IMG/VR virus record: IMGVR_UViG_3300028920_000038
Location: 1-64,000 of that record
Length of the DNA: 64,000 bases
Direction: 5' to 3' (one strand)
Source: a virus
In this document: piece after piece, positions 9,674 to 17,187 of the stretch
Numbering within the stretch: the stretch's first letter is position 1
Layout of the letters: each line of letters starts with the position of its first letter
Program-made: the position numbers and the translations under genes
Notes under the pieces: generated by a model
Database searches by the model: none
Told to the model about the DNA's origin: nothing
Seen by the model: the letters and a program-made list of their open reading frames with translations, nothing else

Positions 9674-9805
9674 CTAAAATATTTTATCCAATAAACCTAG
9701 GGCTTTTAGTGCAGCTAGAACTCCAACTAATGTAAGACAGGACCATCCTACAACTTTCATAAAGTTAGATAATTTCATTTTCTTGAAAATATTATATATT
9801 GACAT
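9674..9805 (-). CDS. Single-span membrane mini-protein, 43 aa
   Basis: ATG at 9805 overlaps the end of the upstream gene by 14 bases; an internal ATG at residue 10 is possible. A basic N-terminus (FKKMKLSNFMK) is followed by one hydrophobic helix (VVGWSCLTLVGVLAALKALG). Small membrane proteins near terminase and portal genes can be holins or their partners, but nothing here proves it. Confidence 0.4.
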   Translation of the reverse strand: MSIYNIFKKMKLSNFMKVVGWSCLTLVGVLAALKALGLLDKIF

Positions 9806-10100
9806 AGCAACTGAAGTGATCAATTATTTTTCTAGGTTTAAGTTTTAATTTAATATTATTACCAAATAAATCTCTACATCTAAATAATATTCTACCCCAT
9901 GGTTCACTAGAGACACTTGATACGTGATCTCTATATATAACTAATGGGATATCATAGGTTTCGCATTTTACAATAACAAATTCAGAATTTTTAATTTCTT
10001 CCTTTGTTCTTGGCCAAATTAATCTATCATTTACTTCTAGATTACTAAATATCCTGCAATAAGGGCAAGATGTGACCCATAGGGGTTTTTCGAGTTTCAT
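9792..10100 (-). CDS. Hypothetical protein, 102 aa
   Basis: Not recognised. A single CPYC pair (residues 12-15) near the N-terminus, a further Cys at residues 46, 75 and 98, and a basic C-terminal half. ATGA overlap (10097-10100) with the upstream small Cys protein argues for co-translation. No membrane segment. Confidence 0.5.
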   Translation of the reverse strand: MKLEKPLWVTSCPYCRIFSNLEVNDRLIWPRTKEEIKNSEFVIVKCETYDIPLVIYRDHVSSVSSEPWGRILFRCRDLFGNNIKLKLKPRKIIDHFSCYVNI

Positions 10101-10240
10101 AGGAATTTGAGGGTTTTGCCATCACTATCTTCAATGTCTAAATAATCCCCAAGTTCGTTATTCGCATTCCATCTACATTTATCACACAATTTTGAATAGT
10201 TCTTGCATTTCTTATAAAATGTACAAATTACTTCCTTCAT
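10097..10240 (-). CDS. Small four-cysteine protein, 47 aa
   Basis: ATG at 10240 overlaps the stop of the protease gene (TAATG); the stop overlaps the next start (ATGA). The four N-terminal Cys residues (C6, C12, C19, C22) could form a small zinc knuckle. The acidic second half has no recognisable feature. Its position between protease and ligase fusion suggests a virion-assembly accessory, but this is only context. Confidence 0.45.
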   Translation of the reverse strand: MKEVICTFYKKCKNYSKLCDKCRWNANNELGDYLDIEDSDGKTLKFL

Positions 10241-10761
10241 TAGCTATCTCCTATAATTCTTGTATTTGTATCTGCAGGAAATGTAACTACTGCTGCTCCA
10301 ATAAAGGAGATGTTAGTAGCATATCTTTTTGAATCCTCAGAGTTCCAAATATCTTTCGACATTAGTTCTACAGATAAACTATTTATTAGCTTATTATCTA
10401 TTAAGCTAATAACATCCTTGGATGTTTGTGTATACGGATATATATATAAATCTGCTCTTAAAGCTTCTTTTTTATATATAGGACTTTTTATGTGACCAAT
10501 TCTATCTAATACATTCCAAGAATGGTCTACATTAAGATAATTACATTCCCAATTCTTAGTTGCCTTTTTTAATTCAGTTGAGGTGTAATTTGTAGGAATC
10601 CCTACTGATCCGTCAGTGTGACAACCAGGAGTTAAGAGAATGCATTCCCTATATATTCGAGCATCTCCATGCTTTTGAATTATTTTATTATTATATTCAA
10701 ATTTGGTTGTCAGACGATGTTTCGTCATCTCTTGGCTCTCGCTCTTCATATTCTTCTTCAT
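10240..10761 (-). CDS. HK97-type prohead protease (putative)
   Basis: A 173-residue protein lying directly after the portal gene, where prohead proteases are encoded. The pattern fits the S78/U35-type family: RECILLTPGCHTDG..IPTNYTSTELKKA, then NVDHSW (catalytic His, near residue 79), a GHIKSP strand, ADLYIYP, and NSLSVEL (nucleophile Ser, near residue 129), ending in an AAVVTFPADTN strand. Expected role: cleaving scaffold or capsid N-termini during head maturation. The start overlaps the portal gene by 65 bases; a later in-frame ATG at 10728 would shorten the overlap. The usual capsid neighbour is absent. Confidence 0.7.
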   Translation of the reverse strand: MKKNMKSESQEMTKHRLTTKFEYNNKIIQKHGDARIYRECILLTPGCHTDGSVGIPTNYTSTELKKATKNWECNYLNVDHSWNVLDRIGHIKSPIYKKEALRADLYIYPYTQTSKDVISLIDNKLINSLSVELMSKDIWNSEDSKRYATNISFIGAAVVTFPADTNTRIIGDS

Positions 10762-12115
10762 TATCTTCCTCTTCTTCTTCAGGTTGGGTATAACCTAAAA
10801 TATCATCACCACCTTCTATTGGTGGATAATCGAACATTGATCTTATTTCATTTATACTAAATGGTTTATTACCTTCTGGAAAACCTCTTAATAAGTTTCC
10901 AAGCCATTTTGATTTTACAGCTTCATCAGCATCAGTTACAGAATTAAATTTCATATAAACAAGATTCTCTTCAAATCCATTATCTATTAGAATATCATTT
11001 ATAATCTGGGTTCTAACTTTTGTAGCTAGCTTTTGTTGGATAGCTTTTATGAATCTCTCGAACATAATTTCTCTAACTCTTGCAGATGCTTCTGTTGATC
11101 CTTCTCCAAGTCCTATAGATTCTCCTGGACATAGAAGTCCTACAATTAGTTGTTTCATAAAGGTATCGAAGTATTCTTCTACTCCTTGAATTCCTTTTTC
11201 GTCTATAGTATCTATGGATAGAACTCCTGGAACAATAAATTCATTCTTTGAATTAATATCTTCCATTTCACTCTTAATAGAATCAAATATAGCTTTTGGA
11301 GGAATATTTTCTTTATCTCCTACGGTCACTACATATTTAGCTGTATGTCTTTGGACTGCATTAAATATTGTATTATCTGTAGCCATTTTTCTATCGATGT
11401 TAGTTTGATTTGGTTCCAGTAATGAAATTCCATAAGGTGAATCGTGTCTTGGAAAGAAATTGAAATGAGTCATTTCAGCTTGTGATAAAATATCTTCCGA
11501 TAATCTCCCACTTATTTTTTGTTGATAAGATACTTCTCTTCCGAATTCATCTGTATTTACAATCATAGTTGTTGGATCTACTAATTTTAATTCTGCGAGA
11601 TATCCCTTAGGTTTTTCTTTCATAGATTTTATTGTGTTTAATCTATAATTCATATTTTTAATTAAGATTGGAAAGTTATTATATTTTACTAATCTGAGAG
11701 ATAATGGATCTTTGTATTTACTCATAGAATTTTTATTTCCTTTGGCTCTAACTTTCTCTAAATAAGAATCGCCAAATACTAAACCATATATAACTATATC
11801 TAGAAGTTTGCTATCTATATCCATTTCATCAAATTTAGCTTGAACTAATTTCTTGGCTTCAGGTTCAGCAGAGATGAGATGATATCCAACCATGACTGTA
11901 TTCCAAGCTATTGTATTTATAGATGCAAATATAGTTCCTTCAGAATCGTAATATTCCCAATATTTTTTAAGATTCTTTTCATTTCTCTTAGCTGGTATTC
12001 CTTTCTTATCAGATGAAGTTGTTATAGAAGAAATAACAGTTTTTGGATTTCCCTGACTATCTAACCATTTAGTTTCTTTATTTTTATTAGTTCTAAATCT
12101 ATCTAATATAGCCAT
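10697..12115 (-). CDS. Portal protein
   Basis: A 472-residue dodecameric-vertex protein by context and sequence: it follows terL and Alba and precedes the protease. Typical portal features are a GLVFGDSYLEKV segment (about residues 107-118), ISLLEPNQTNIDRK (long helix region near 230), and a helix-rich clip/crown region with SIGLGEGSTEASARVRE near 325. The C-terminus is extremely acidic (Glu/Asp run of about 30 residues), perhaps a charge-mimic tail contacting the terminase or DNA. It functions as the DNA channel of the head. Confidence 0.88.
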   Translation of the reverse strand: MAILDRFRTNKNKETKWLDSQGNPKTVISSITTSSDKKGIPAKRNEKNLKKYWEYYDSEGTIFASINTIAWNTVMVGYHLISAEPEAKKLVQAKFDEMDIDSKLLDIVIYGLVFGDSYLEKVRAKGNKNSMSKYKDPLSLRLVKYNNFPILIKNMNYRLNTIKSMKEKPKGYLAELKLVDPTTMIVNTDEFGREVSYQQKISGRLSEDILSQAEMTHFNFFPRHDSPYGISLLEPNQTNIDRKMATDNTIFNAVQRHTAKYVVTVGDKENIPPKAIFDSIKSEMEDINSKNEFIVPGVLSIDTIDEKGIQGVEEYFDTFMKQLIVGLLCPGESIGLGEGSTEASARVREIMFERFIKAIQQKLATKVRTQIINDILIDNGFEENLVYMKFNSVTDADEAVKSKWLGNLLRGFPEGNKPFSINEIRSMFDYPPIEGGDDILGYTQPEEEEEDNEEEYEEREPRDDETSSDNQI

Positions 12116-12117
12116 TT

Positions 12118-12378
12118 TTATTTCTTAGATTTTCTTATTCCAGATAAGACAATCTCTATTGAAGAAACATTTCTTTCCTCGAATGGTTCACTATTAATAG
12201 AGACACTATATCCTGGATTTTCTAAATAGTCTCTAATTAAAATTGCTACTATATCTATGGCTTTCTTTATGTAACTTCCACGAGCTACAATTTTAATTTC
12301 CTTATTTTCATTCAAGGCATAAAAACATGCTGTTATATATTGCGATATTTCCTTTTTTCCTATGTATATGTCTTCCAT
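12118..12378 (-). CDS. alba: Alba-family nucleic-acid-binding protein
   Basis: 86 residues, the normal length of Alba. It begins with IYIGKKEISQYITACFYALN (residues 4-23), the family signature, followed by IKIVARGSYIKKAIDIVAIL with the RG..I..AID pattern, and ends with NVSSIEIVLS, the terminal beta strand. Alba dimers coat DNA or RNA and are found in archaea and eukaryotes. The gene sits between portal and large terminase, 2 bases upstream of the portal gene on the same transcript, so it is made late with the packaging machinery. A role in condensing genome DNA for packaging is inference. The start has an AGAGGA ribosome-binding site. Confidence 0.88.
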   Translation of the reverse strand: MEDIYIGKKEISQYITACFYALNENKEIKIVARGSYIKKAIDIVAILIRDYLENPGYSVSINSEPFEERNVSSIEIVLSGIRKSKK

Positions 12379-12388
12379 ACTAATCCTC

Positions 12389-13798
12389 TCAAATTTTTGT
12401 TACTTTCCACATACCGTATGAAGTTTCTTTTGAGGATATCAAATTTGGCACTTCATTCCAGTTAACATTACTTCTTCTGTCTAATAAATCCTGAGAGGAT
12501 TGAACAGCAAACGATAAAGAATCGATTGTGTCATCGTGAGATCCTCTAGGAAAAGACGCTATTTCATCTATCCAATGAGTTAATCTTGGATTTATAGAAA
12601 TCCTACCAGTTTCAAATAGTAAGGATAATCTTTGAACTCTAGACATTCTATCATTAACCACTGAAGATTTTATTGGTATGATAGGTAAACTTGGATTCTT
12701 TTCAATTAAATCTTCTACTATTAATTTTTGTTGAGCAGCTTGCTCTACTCCTATTCTAATAGGGGTCCACTTCTGATCCAATTCATTAATAGTTTGAAAT
12801 TGTCTAGATAAGGTCAAATGACCTCTGTATCCATCAACAAGACTTACAAATCCATCATTAATAGTTATGACAGATATTGCGAAGTAATCGCTGTCTTCTC
12901 CTGATGATGCGAAGTCTACTCCCATATAAGATTTGAATGGTGCTGCAGGAATTTTATATATTTCCTTCGCATTTTCTATCCATTCCCATTTTATGGGAGC
13001 TTCTTCTTCTGAGATAAATTCATTCTGGTATTGCATCATAAAGCTTACATTACCATATGAATTTTTAATTTCTAATAGTTTTTCATATGACCATCTATCT
13101 GGCCATAGCACTTCTGCTTCTTCATCTTCTGTAGGCTCTTTAATTAGAGCTACATATTTCTTATTTATGTAATTAGGTAAACTTTCAAAGTAACTGTGAA
13201 TATCAGATTGATGCCATTTGGTACCAATGGATATCACTTTTCCATCTGGTTCAAGCATTGGCATAAGAGTCTGATTAAACCATCTTACAAGTTCTCTTCT
13301 ACGATGTTCGGTTCTTGAATTCTGTTGATCTGTTACATCGTCTAGAATAATAAGATCGTAATGTCCTCCAACCATAGAGGAAGTTACACCCAAAACCTGT
13401 AAGGTAGGTTCTTTAATACTCGATGAAGCTCCTTTTACTCTTATAGCAGATCTAGACCAATCAAGATGACTTTTCTGTTGTCCATATAATTCTGTTAATT
13501 TTTCGTTTGTCTCTAAATGTTTTTGTATAAGAGACATTATCTCATTAGCTTTATCTTGATTAATTGTAACTAGAAGAATTCGCACATTTGGATTTGTGAC
13601 TATTCTCCATATTACATAAGCGCTAACTATAAAAGTTTTTCCATGTCCTCTAGGAGCTAATAATGATATGTGAGAATTATTCTCAAATAAATCTAACCAT
13701 TCCTGGTGAAAATTTACGCATTGTAATCCTAGAATATCAGTCGTAAATAATATAGGATCAGTTGAATACTTTAAGAGTTTCTTTATATCTGAAGTCAT
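12389..13798 (-). CDS. terL: Terminase large subunit
   Basis: 469 residues, normal for TerL. The N-terminal packaging ATPase has Walker A APRGHGKT (48-55) and Walker B LIILDD (about 150-155). The C-terminal RNase-H-like nuclease has MGVDFASSGEDSDYF (first acidic residue near 294), IGVEQAAQQK (Glu) and HDDTIDSLSFAV near 435 (last Asp). It cuts concatemers and pumps DNA through the portal. It is preceded by the small terminase and two membrane proteins and followed by Alba and the portal. Confidence 0.95.
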   Translation of the reverse strand: MTSDIKKLLKYSTDPILFTTDILGLQCVNFHQEWLDLFENNSHISLLAPRGHGKTFIVSAYVIWRIVTNPNVRILLVTINQDKANEIMSLIQKHLETNEKLTELYGQQKSHLDWSRSAIRVKGASSSIKEPTLQVLGVTSSMVGGHYDLIILDDVTDQQNSRTEHRRRELVRWFNQTLMPMLEPDGKVISIGTKWHQSDIHSYFESLPNYINKKYVALIKEPTEDEEAEVLWPDRWSYEKLLEIKNSYGNVSFMMQYQNEFISEEEAPIKWEWIENAKEIYKIPAAPFKSYMGVDFASSGEDSDYFAISVITINDGFVSLVDGYRGHLTLSRQFQTINELDQKWTPIRIGVEQAAQQKLIVEDLIEKNPSLPIIPIKSSVVNDRMSRVQRLSLLFETGRISINPRLTHWIDEIASFPRGSHDDTIDSLSFAVQSSQDLLDRRSNVNWNEVPNLISSKETSYGMWKVTKI

Positions 13799-13867
13799 TT
13801 ATTGTATAGAAAGAATAATAACAGTTTAACATATATGTGTCTAACTAATTATCAATCAAGTAAGGCC

Positions 13868-13984
13868 TTAGAAGCCAAAACCGAGATTGAATGTAAGACC
13901 GAAAATTTCCTTAGCTATGAAAAGGAACCCAAAGAATGGTAAAATCCATTTTGTAGCTCCTTCCAACCATTTTTCTAAATCCAT
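13868..13984 (-). CDS. Short hydrophobic protein, 38 aa
   Basis: Start chosen at 13984 because AAAGGAGAT stands 6-7 bases upstream; an in-frame ATG 24 bases earlier has no such site. The sequence is an amphipathic lead (MDLEKWLEGATKW) followed by one aromatic-rich membrane helix (ILPFFGFLFIAKEIFGL). Such single-span proteins beside a terminase may be holin or antiholin partners; unproven. Confidence 0.45.
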   Translation of the reverse strand: MDLEKWLEGATKWILPFFGFLFIAKEIFGLTFNLGFGF

Positions 13985-14057
13985 ATATTTATCTCCTTTC
14001 TTTTTCATATTTTACACCCTAATTCAAATTAGACATACCATAAAAAAAGAAGTCTAA

Positions 14058-14447
14058 CTATTCAGCACATGTGACTTGCACTACTTCTGAGTCTGATTTG
14101 TGTTTGAGGTAGTTATATATAGCTACTAGGATAGGGGTTAAGGCTACAAAAATTGCAGCATATTCTTCGTATTCTAGTTGTAAGAATGGTATTCCCACCT
14201 CAATGAAATATCCTAGTCCTGCAACTCCCATCACTGTCACAAGGGTATATATAAACTTCTTTAATGTGATACTAGGGTCATATGTACTAACTTCTGCTAA
14301 ATATGTGGTTTCGCAGTTCAAACTTGATTTAGAAATGTCTTCTAACTCTTTCTCTTTTTCCTCAATTTTCTCTTCGAGGGAATCAACACTCTTTTTCAAT
14401 TTTTCTATTTCAAGTTCTAACTTATCTCTTTTCTTAATTGTGATTAT
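14058..14447 (-). CDS. Coiled-coil two-helix membrane protein, holin-like, non-AUG start
   Basis: The first TTG is at 14399 (113 aa) but has no ribosome-binding site. The frame continues upstream with more coiled coil (KKRDKLELEIEKLKK) to a strong GGAGG at 14452-14456, where the only possible starts are ATA (14447), ATC (14444) or ATT. I place the start there. After about 50 residues of heptad-rich helix come two hydrophobic segments (YTLVTVMGVAGLGYFIEVGI and YAAIFVALTPILVAIYNYL). Length and topology fit a holin, but the family is not certain. It overlaps the stop of the small-terminase gene. Confidence 0.55.
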   Translation of the reverse strand: MITIKKRDKLELEIEKLKKSVDSLEEKIEEKEKELEDISKSSLNCETTYLAEVSTYDPSITLKKFIYTLVTVMGVAGLGYFIEVGIPFLQLEYEEYAAIFVALTPILVAIYNYLKHKSDSEVVQVTCAE

Positions 14448-15001
14448 ATCTCCTCCACAAGTTTTGAGATTTTGGCTTTACATTTTGGACATAGAGAATT
14501 TACAAAGTTAAGAAGGAGGTTTTTGACATGAATTTCCTTCTTGAGATTCACATTATAAATAGTATTTGCTCGTCTCTCACCATATTGCTTTAATGAGACT
14601 TGGTTCTTTAACATTTGATTTAAGTTATCTCTAACTTCTTTGATAGCTTTTAATTTCACATTATAATCTTGAGATCCTTCTTCTATATCTTTCAATATAA
14701 TAATTGACTTCTCATAAAGTTCTTTAGTCTTTTCGTGGATATCATCCACTTCATCCCGATACATCTCTGTAAAATCCTTAACTGGATCTTTACCTTCTGT
14801 AACTTCTCCCTGCAACTCCTTTTCTTCAGCATTCCTTATATATCGAGATATCGACATTCCCGATAAATTTTTCAGGGAATGAATTTCAGGATGATTATCG
14901 CTAATTCGCTTAGCAATATCATGAACGCTATAATTCATTTCACGCAACTGCTTTACTTCGTCTTCCAAATTATATTGGATTATCTTGTTTTCTTTACTCA
15001 T
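14444..15001 (-). CDS. Terminase small subunit (putative)
   Basis: A 185-residue protein, first gene of the minus-strand operon. The N-terminus has a helix-turn-helix-like segment (EDEVKQLREMNYSVHDIAKRI, then SGMSISRYIRNAE), followed by a long charged helical region suited to oligomerisation and a C-terminal CPKC pair (173-176) plus basic KAKISK. A DNA-binding helical protein just upstream of TerL is what a TerS looks like; sequence identity to a family is weak. It would select the packaging site. Confidence 0.6.
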   Translation of the reverse strand: MSKENKIIQYNLEDEVKQLREMNYSVHDIAKRISDNHPEIHSLKNLSGMSISRYIRNAEEKELQGEVTEGKDPVKDFTEMYRDEVDDIHEKTKELYEKSIIILKDIEEGSQDYNVKLKAIKEVRDNLNQMLKNQVSLKQYGERRANTIYNVNLKKEIHVKNLLLNFVNSLCPKCKAKISKLVEEI

Positions 15002-15076
15002 TTTATATACTAACCTCTAATTATATATTTTAGTACACCACCCAATTACCCGCCATGCTTGGCACTCCTTTTTACG

Positions 15077-15161
15077 AAAAACTATCAAGAGATATATAGG
15101 TGAATATTTAAATATATATATTTCACCTTCTCTCAATTATATTATATGCGGAATAGTTTTT
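15077..15161. repeat. Nested 85-bp dyad symmetry
   Basis: Outer arms AAAAACTAT (15077-15085) and ATAGTTTTT (15153-15161) are perfect complements. Inside them GAGA/TCTC pairs and AGGTGAA (15098-15104)/TTCACCT (15122-15128) are also complementary, around an all-A/T centre. Each shell is symmetric about nearly the same point (about 15113-15119). Possible roles: origin-type dyad, operator for a dimeric repressor of the late operon, or RNA hairpin in a divergent transcript. Confidence 0.6.
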
Positions 15162-15535
15162 CTGACCCCCTTTAGCGATTTACTCCTGTTGGAGCACCGA
15201 AAAGTATATAAAGGGGAACTGCATATTTTTAGCGTAATTTGGGCTATTTTGAGGGCTAGAGTTTTCTCACGTAAGCCATGTGAAATAGGTACGTTTTTTG
15301 TACTTTTTCTTATATAGTAGATAGAAAAAAGTACAGGTAATTGATTTTGGGATTTCGTTATAGTATGGGGAGATAACTAAGCAGTATTTTATCCGACCAT
15401 TTTTATTAACATCTTTTTATGTTTTATATTAGATATTTATATTTGATTAATTAGATTAGAATAATAGTCTTGATAAGGTATGACATACCACGGCAGATTA
15501 TTCTATATTATTCTTCTATATTTATTTAACCTGAA

Positions 15536-15577
15536 AGTATATTTAACGTGCTAGATTTTGTCAATAGTATACTTAAC
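15536..15577 (+). repeat. Two AGTATAYTTAAC repeats, 30 bp apart
   Basis: AGTATATTTAAC at 15536-15547 and AGTATACTTAAC at 15566-15577 are direct repeats phased by 30 bp, nearly three helical turns. Between them is CGTGCTAGATTTTGTCA, a diverged copy of the CRTGCTAGACATTRTCA word that dominates the palindrome islands. This looks like a two-site protein-binding element. Confidence 0.5.
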
Positions 15578-15744
15578 AGTTGAAAATGTAATATCAATAT
15601 TCTGAATTAAGTTTTTAGATTTCATTTTTTTCAATCTTTATCTTCTTCTTGATATACTGTATAATGGGACTCGTGTCCCACACATTGATCAATTTTTATT
15701 ATTCAACCACGCAGATATTAATCCCTCCTGTTGCCCTTCGAGAC

Positions 15745-15760
15745 CGAAAGGTTTATATAC
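15745..15760 (+). promoter_or_regulatory. Leaderless archaeal promoter (BRE + TATA) for HNH gene
   Basis: CGAAAGGTTTATATACC: a purine-rich BRE followed by TTTATATAC (15752-15760). Its centre lies about 27 bases before the ATG at 15783, the usual TATA-to-start distance in archaea, so the mRNA should be leaderless. No ribosome-binding site is present. Confidence 0.65.
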
Positions 15761-15782
15761 CCACCGTGGTATATAGGGATTG

Positions 15783-16151
15783 ATGAATATGGAAACCACA
15801 AACCTAAACCCACAAGAAGCAAACGACCTGCATCGAGCAGGAATATTGATAAGAGCAACCAATGGAATTTTTATTAATTCCTCTGGATATAAAACAATCA
15901 AAACAAAAAGACAATCTTCTGTCTTACCTGATAAGATTGTTAATGTCCATAAAGTACTCGGACTCTTAAAGTGTGTAGACCTAGGACTCATAGAGTCTAT
16001 ACAAAAAGGCTTTGAAATTACGAAAAAATACAAGCTTGAAACCCATCACAAGAATGGTAATAAAGAAGACAACAGAATTGAAAACATCGAGCCATTCTTA
16101 ACACGCTATCAACACAACGTATTAAACTATAAAACACTTCGAGGTGATTAA
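15783..16151 (+). CDS. HNH endonuclease
   Basis: A 122-residue protein starting at ATG 15783, matched to the promoter spacing (a TTG just before is also in frame). The C-terminal half has the HNH motif: LETHHKNGNKEDNRIENIEP with the His-His pair and the Asn of N-R-I-E-N, then RYQHN. HNH enzymes nick or cut DNA; free-standing copies beside terminase genes often help packaging, others are homing nucleases. First gene of the short rightward early operon with the two small genes downstream. Confidence 0.85.
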   Translation: MNMETTNLNPQEANDLHRAGILIRATNGIFINSSGYKTIKTKRQSSVLPDKIVNVHKVLGLLKCVDLGLIESIQKGFEITKKYKLETHHKNGNKEDNRIENIEPFLTRYQHNVLNYKTLRGD

Positions 16152-16458
16152 AATTACCTCTTTCTCCTTTTACCACGTCAAGAGCAAATTCAGAAAAAGA
16201 AAGGATGTATTAAGCTTTCTTAACGATGTCTTCGAGCCGTACTCTTTCAGACACACAATATTTACAGCAATCGACTTTAAAAAAGGAAAAAGACAAATCG
16301 CAGAACATTCAGGAGTTTATCTCGAGGGATTCAAGTTAAAAGAAACAGATAATGGGATTCTAGTTAAAATCCCCAAGAATGTAGCTGAAGATGTCGAGGA
16401 CAAATTTTATACAACACAAAACAAATATGGGATTCTCTGGGAGGAAATCTCCCATTAA
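16144..16458 (+). CDS. Hypothetical basic protein, about 104 aa
   Basis: Not recognised. The only conventional start, GTG 16144, is itself part of the SD sequence GAGGTGAT; the in-frame ATT at 16153 has normal spacing. The sequence is Lys/Phe-rich with no membrane segment. Overlaps the HNH gene end, so co-expressed. Confidence 0.55.
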   Translation: MIKITSFSFYHVKSKFRKRKDVLSFLNDVFEPYSFRHTIFTAIDFKKGKRQIAEHSGVYLEGFKLKETDNGILVKIPKNVAEDVEDKFYTTQNKYGILWEEISH

Positions 16459-16477
16459 TTTTTATGGAGGAATAAAA

Positions 16478-16639
16478 ATGAAATATAAAGACTGGAAGAA
16501 AAAATATATAATGTTACATCTAGACCCAGAATTATACTTTGACAATGAATATATAAACAGATATATAGTATTAACACATAAAGAACTCGATTCTCTAATT
16601 AAAAAGAGAAAGTATAGAACTGATATTCTAGATGACTAA
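16478..16639 (+). CDS. Small hypothetical protein, 53 aa
   Basis: Start at ATG 16478, 7 bases after GGAGG. Highly charged, Tyr-rich (MLHLDPELYFDNEY, LTHKELDSLIKKRK). No recognised domain. Last gene of the HNH operon; followed by a T-run. Confidence 0.55.
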   Translation: MKYKDWKKKYIMLHLDPELYFDNEYINRYIVLTHKELDSLIKKRKYRTDILDD

Positions 16640-16651
16640 TCTTTTTTTTTA
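16640..16651 (+). terminator. T-run terminator after HNH operon
   Basis: Ten T residues directly after the TAA-less end of the 53-aa gene (TAATCTTTTTTTTTTATA). Archaeal RNA polymerase stops at such tracts without needing a hairpin. Confidence 0.5.
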
Positions 16652-16654
16652 TAT

Positions 16655-16790
16655 TGCCGTGGGACTCACGTGAGAAATGTTAGCATGGCTCATACATGTC
16701 CCACATGCATGGGCGACCATGCTAGACATTAACATGCATGGCCCATGACACGTGTTAGCACGGATCAAGATAACAATTAGCATGATATAT
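16655..16790. repeat. Palindrome island A
   Basis: GC-richer patch made of short words: GTGGGACTCACGTGAG, ATGTTAGCATGG, TGTCCCACATGC, CCATGCTAGACATTAACATG, GTGTTAGCACGG and ATTAGCATGA. Most are imperfect palindromes or half-sites ending in CATG. The same three word families fill the islands at 17200-17413 and 18054-18630. Confidence 0.7.
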
Positions 16791-16860
16791 ATAAAAATAA
16801 TTAAATTAAATATATTAATATAAAAAAGAAAAAAAGAAAGAGAGGATTATAAATATAATT

Positions 16861-17139
16861 TTATAATCCAAGTCCAGATAATGGGTTAGCCATTTGACGC
16901 TTTGCGACAGCAACCATATACGCAAGTTCACGCTTGTCCATAATCTCCTCGAGAGCTTGTACTTCACAAGAGGTTTTTGTACCAAATTCCTGCTCAAGCT
17001 CTGAAATGCGTTTTACTAGTTGCTCGATTTTGTGGTCAAAGGTTACTTTGTCTACACCGCAGGCATCGTGCATTTTTTCTGCGAAATGGTCAAATTCTGG
17101 GAAATCATCATCCAAGTTTTTCACCTCCTTTTTTGTCAT
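16861..17139 (-). CDS. Leaderless small protein, 92 aa
   Basis: Start ATG 17139 chosen because a TATA box (17161-17168) stands about 26 bases before it; the frame also extends to 17271 but through repeat sequence. An internal AAGGAGGTG followed by TTG (residue 9) could give a second, shorter product. Sequence: acidic N-terminus, then a coiled-coil helix (KIEQLVKRISELEQEFG) and a short hydrophobic-basic end (VAVAKRQMANPLSGLG). No known family. Its head-to-head arrangement with the gene at 17476 suggests a pair of early regulators (inference). Confidence 0.55.
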   Translation of the reverse strand: MTKKEVKNLDDDFPEFDHFAEKMHDACGVDKVTFDHKIEQLVKRISELEQEFGTKTSCEVQALEEIMDKRELAYMVAVAKRQMANPLSGLGL

Positions 17140-17160
17140 AGTTAGTAATAGGTTAGGGAG

Positions 17161-17187
17161 TATATAAATGTTTCCTATAGAGAATAT
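17161..17187 (-). promoter_or_regulatory. Leaderless promoter with adjacent operator-like repeat (minus)
   Basis: On the minus strand TTTATATAC (17160-17168) lies about 26 bases before ATG 17139. Just upstream is CTATAGAGAATATA (17174-17187), repeated in direct orientation next to the promoter at 17446. The repeat next to both divergent promoters suggests one shared regulator. Confidence 0.6.

Larger units (their letters stand above)
15002..15779. other. Divergent control region between virion and early genes
   Basis: About 780 bases without a convincing gene. It contains AT-rich TATA-like sites for the minus-strand operon (TATATAATT near 15020-15030), the nested dyad at 15077-15161, a TATA-like AAGTATATAAAGG near 15202-15214, a GGTATGACATACC palindrome (15477-15489), two AGTATAYTTAAC repeats (15536-15577), a TGGGAC/GTCCCA palindrome (15666-15681) and the leaderless promoter of the HNH gene. 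Confidence 0.7.

Noticed and set aside
1-15001. Major capsid protein among the virion genes
   Set aside because: The place after the protease is taken by small proteins and the enzyme fusion; none has the length or pattern of an HK97 capsid protein. It probably lies outside the window.
15783-16151. HNH gene as part of an intron or intein
   Set aside because: No split gene flanks it and it has its own promoter; taken as a free-standing gene.
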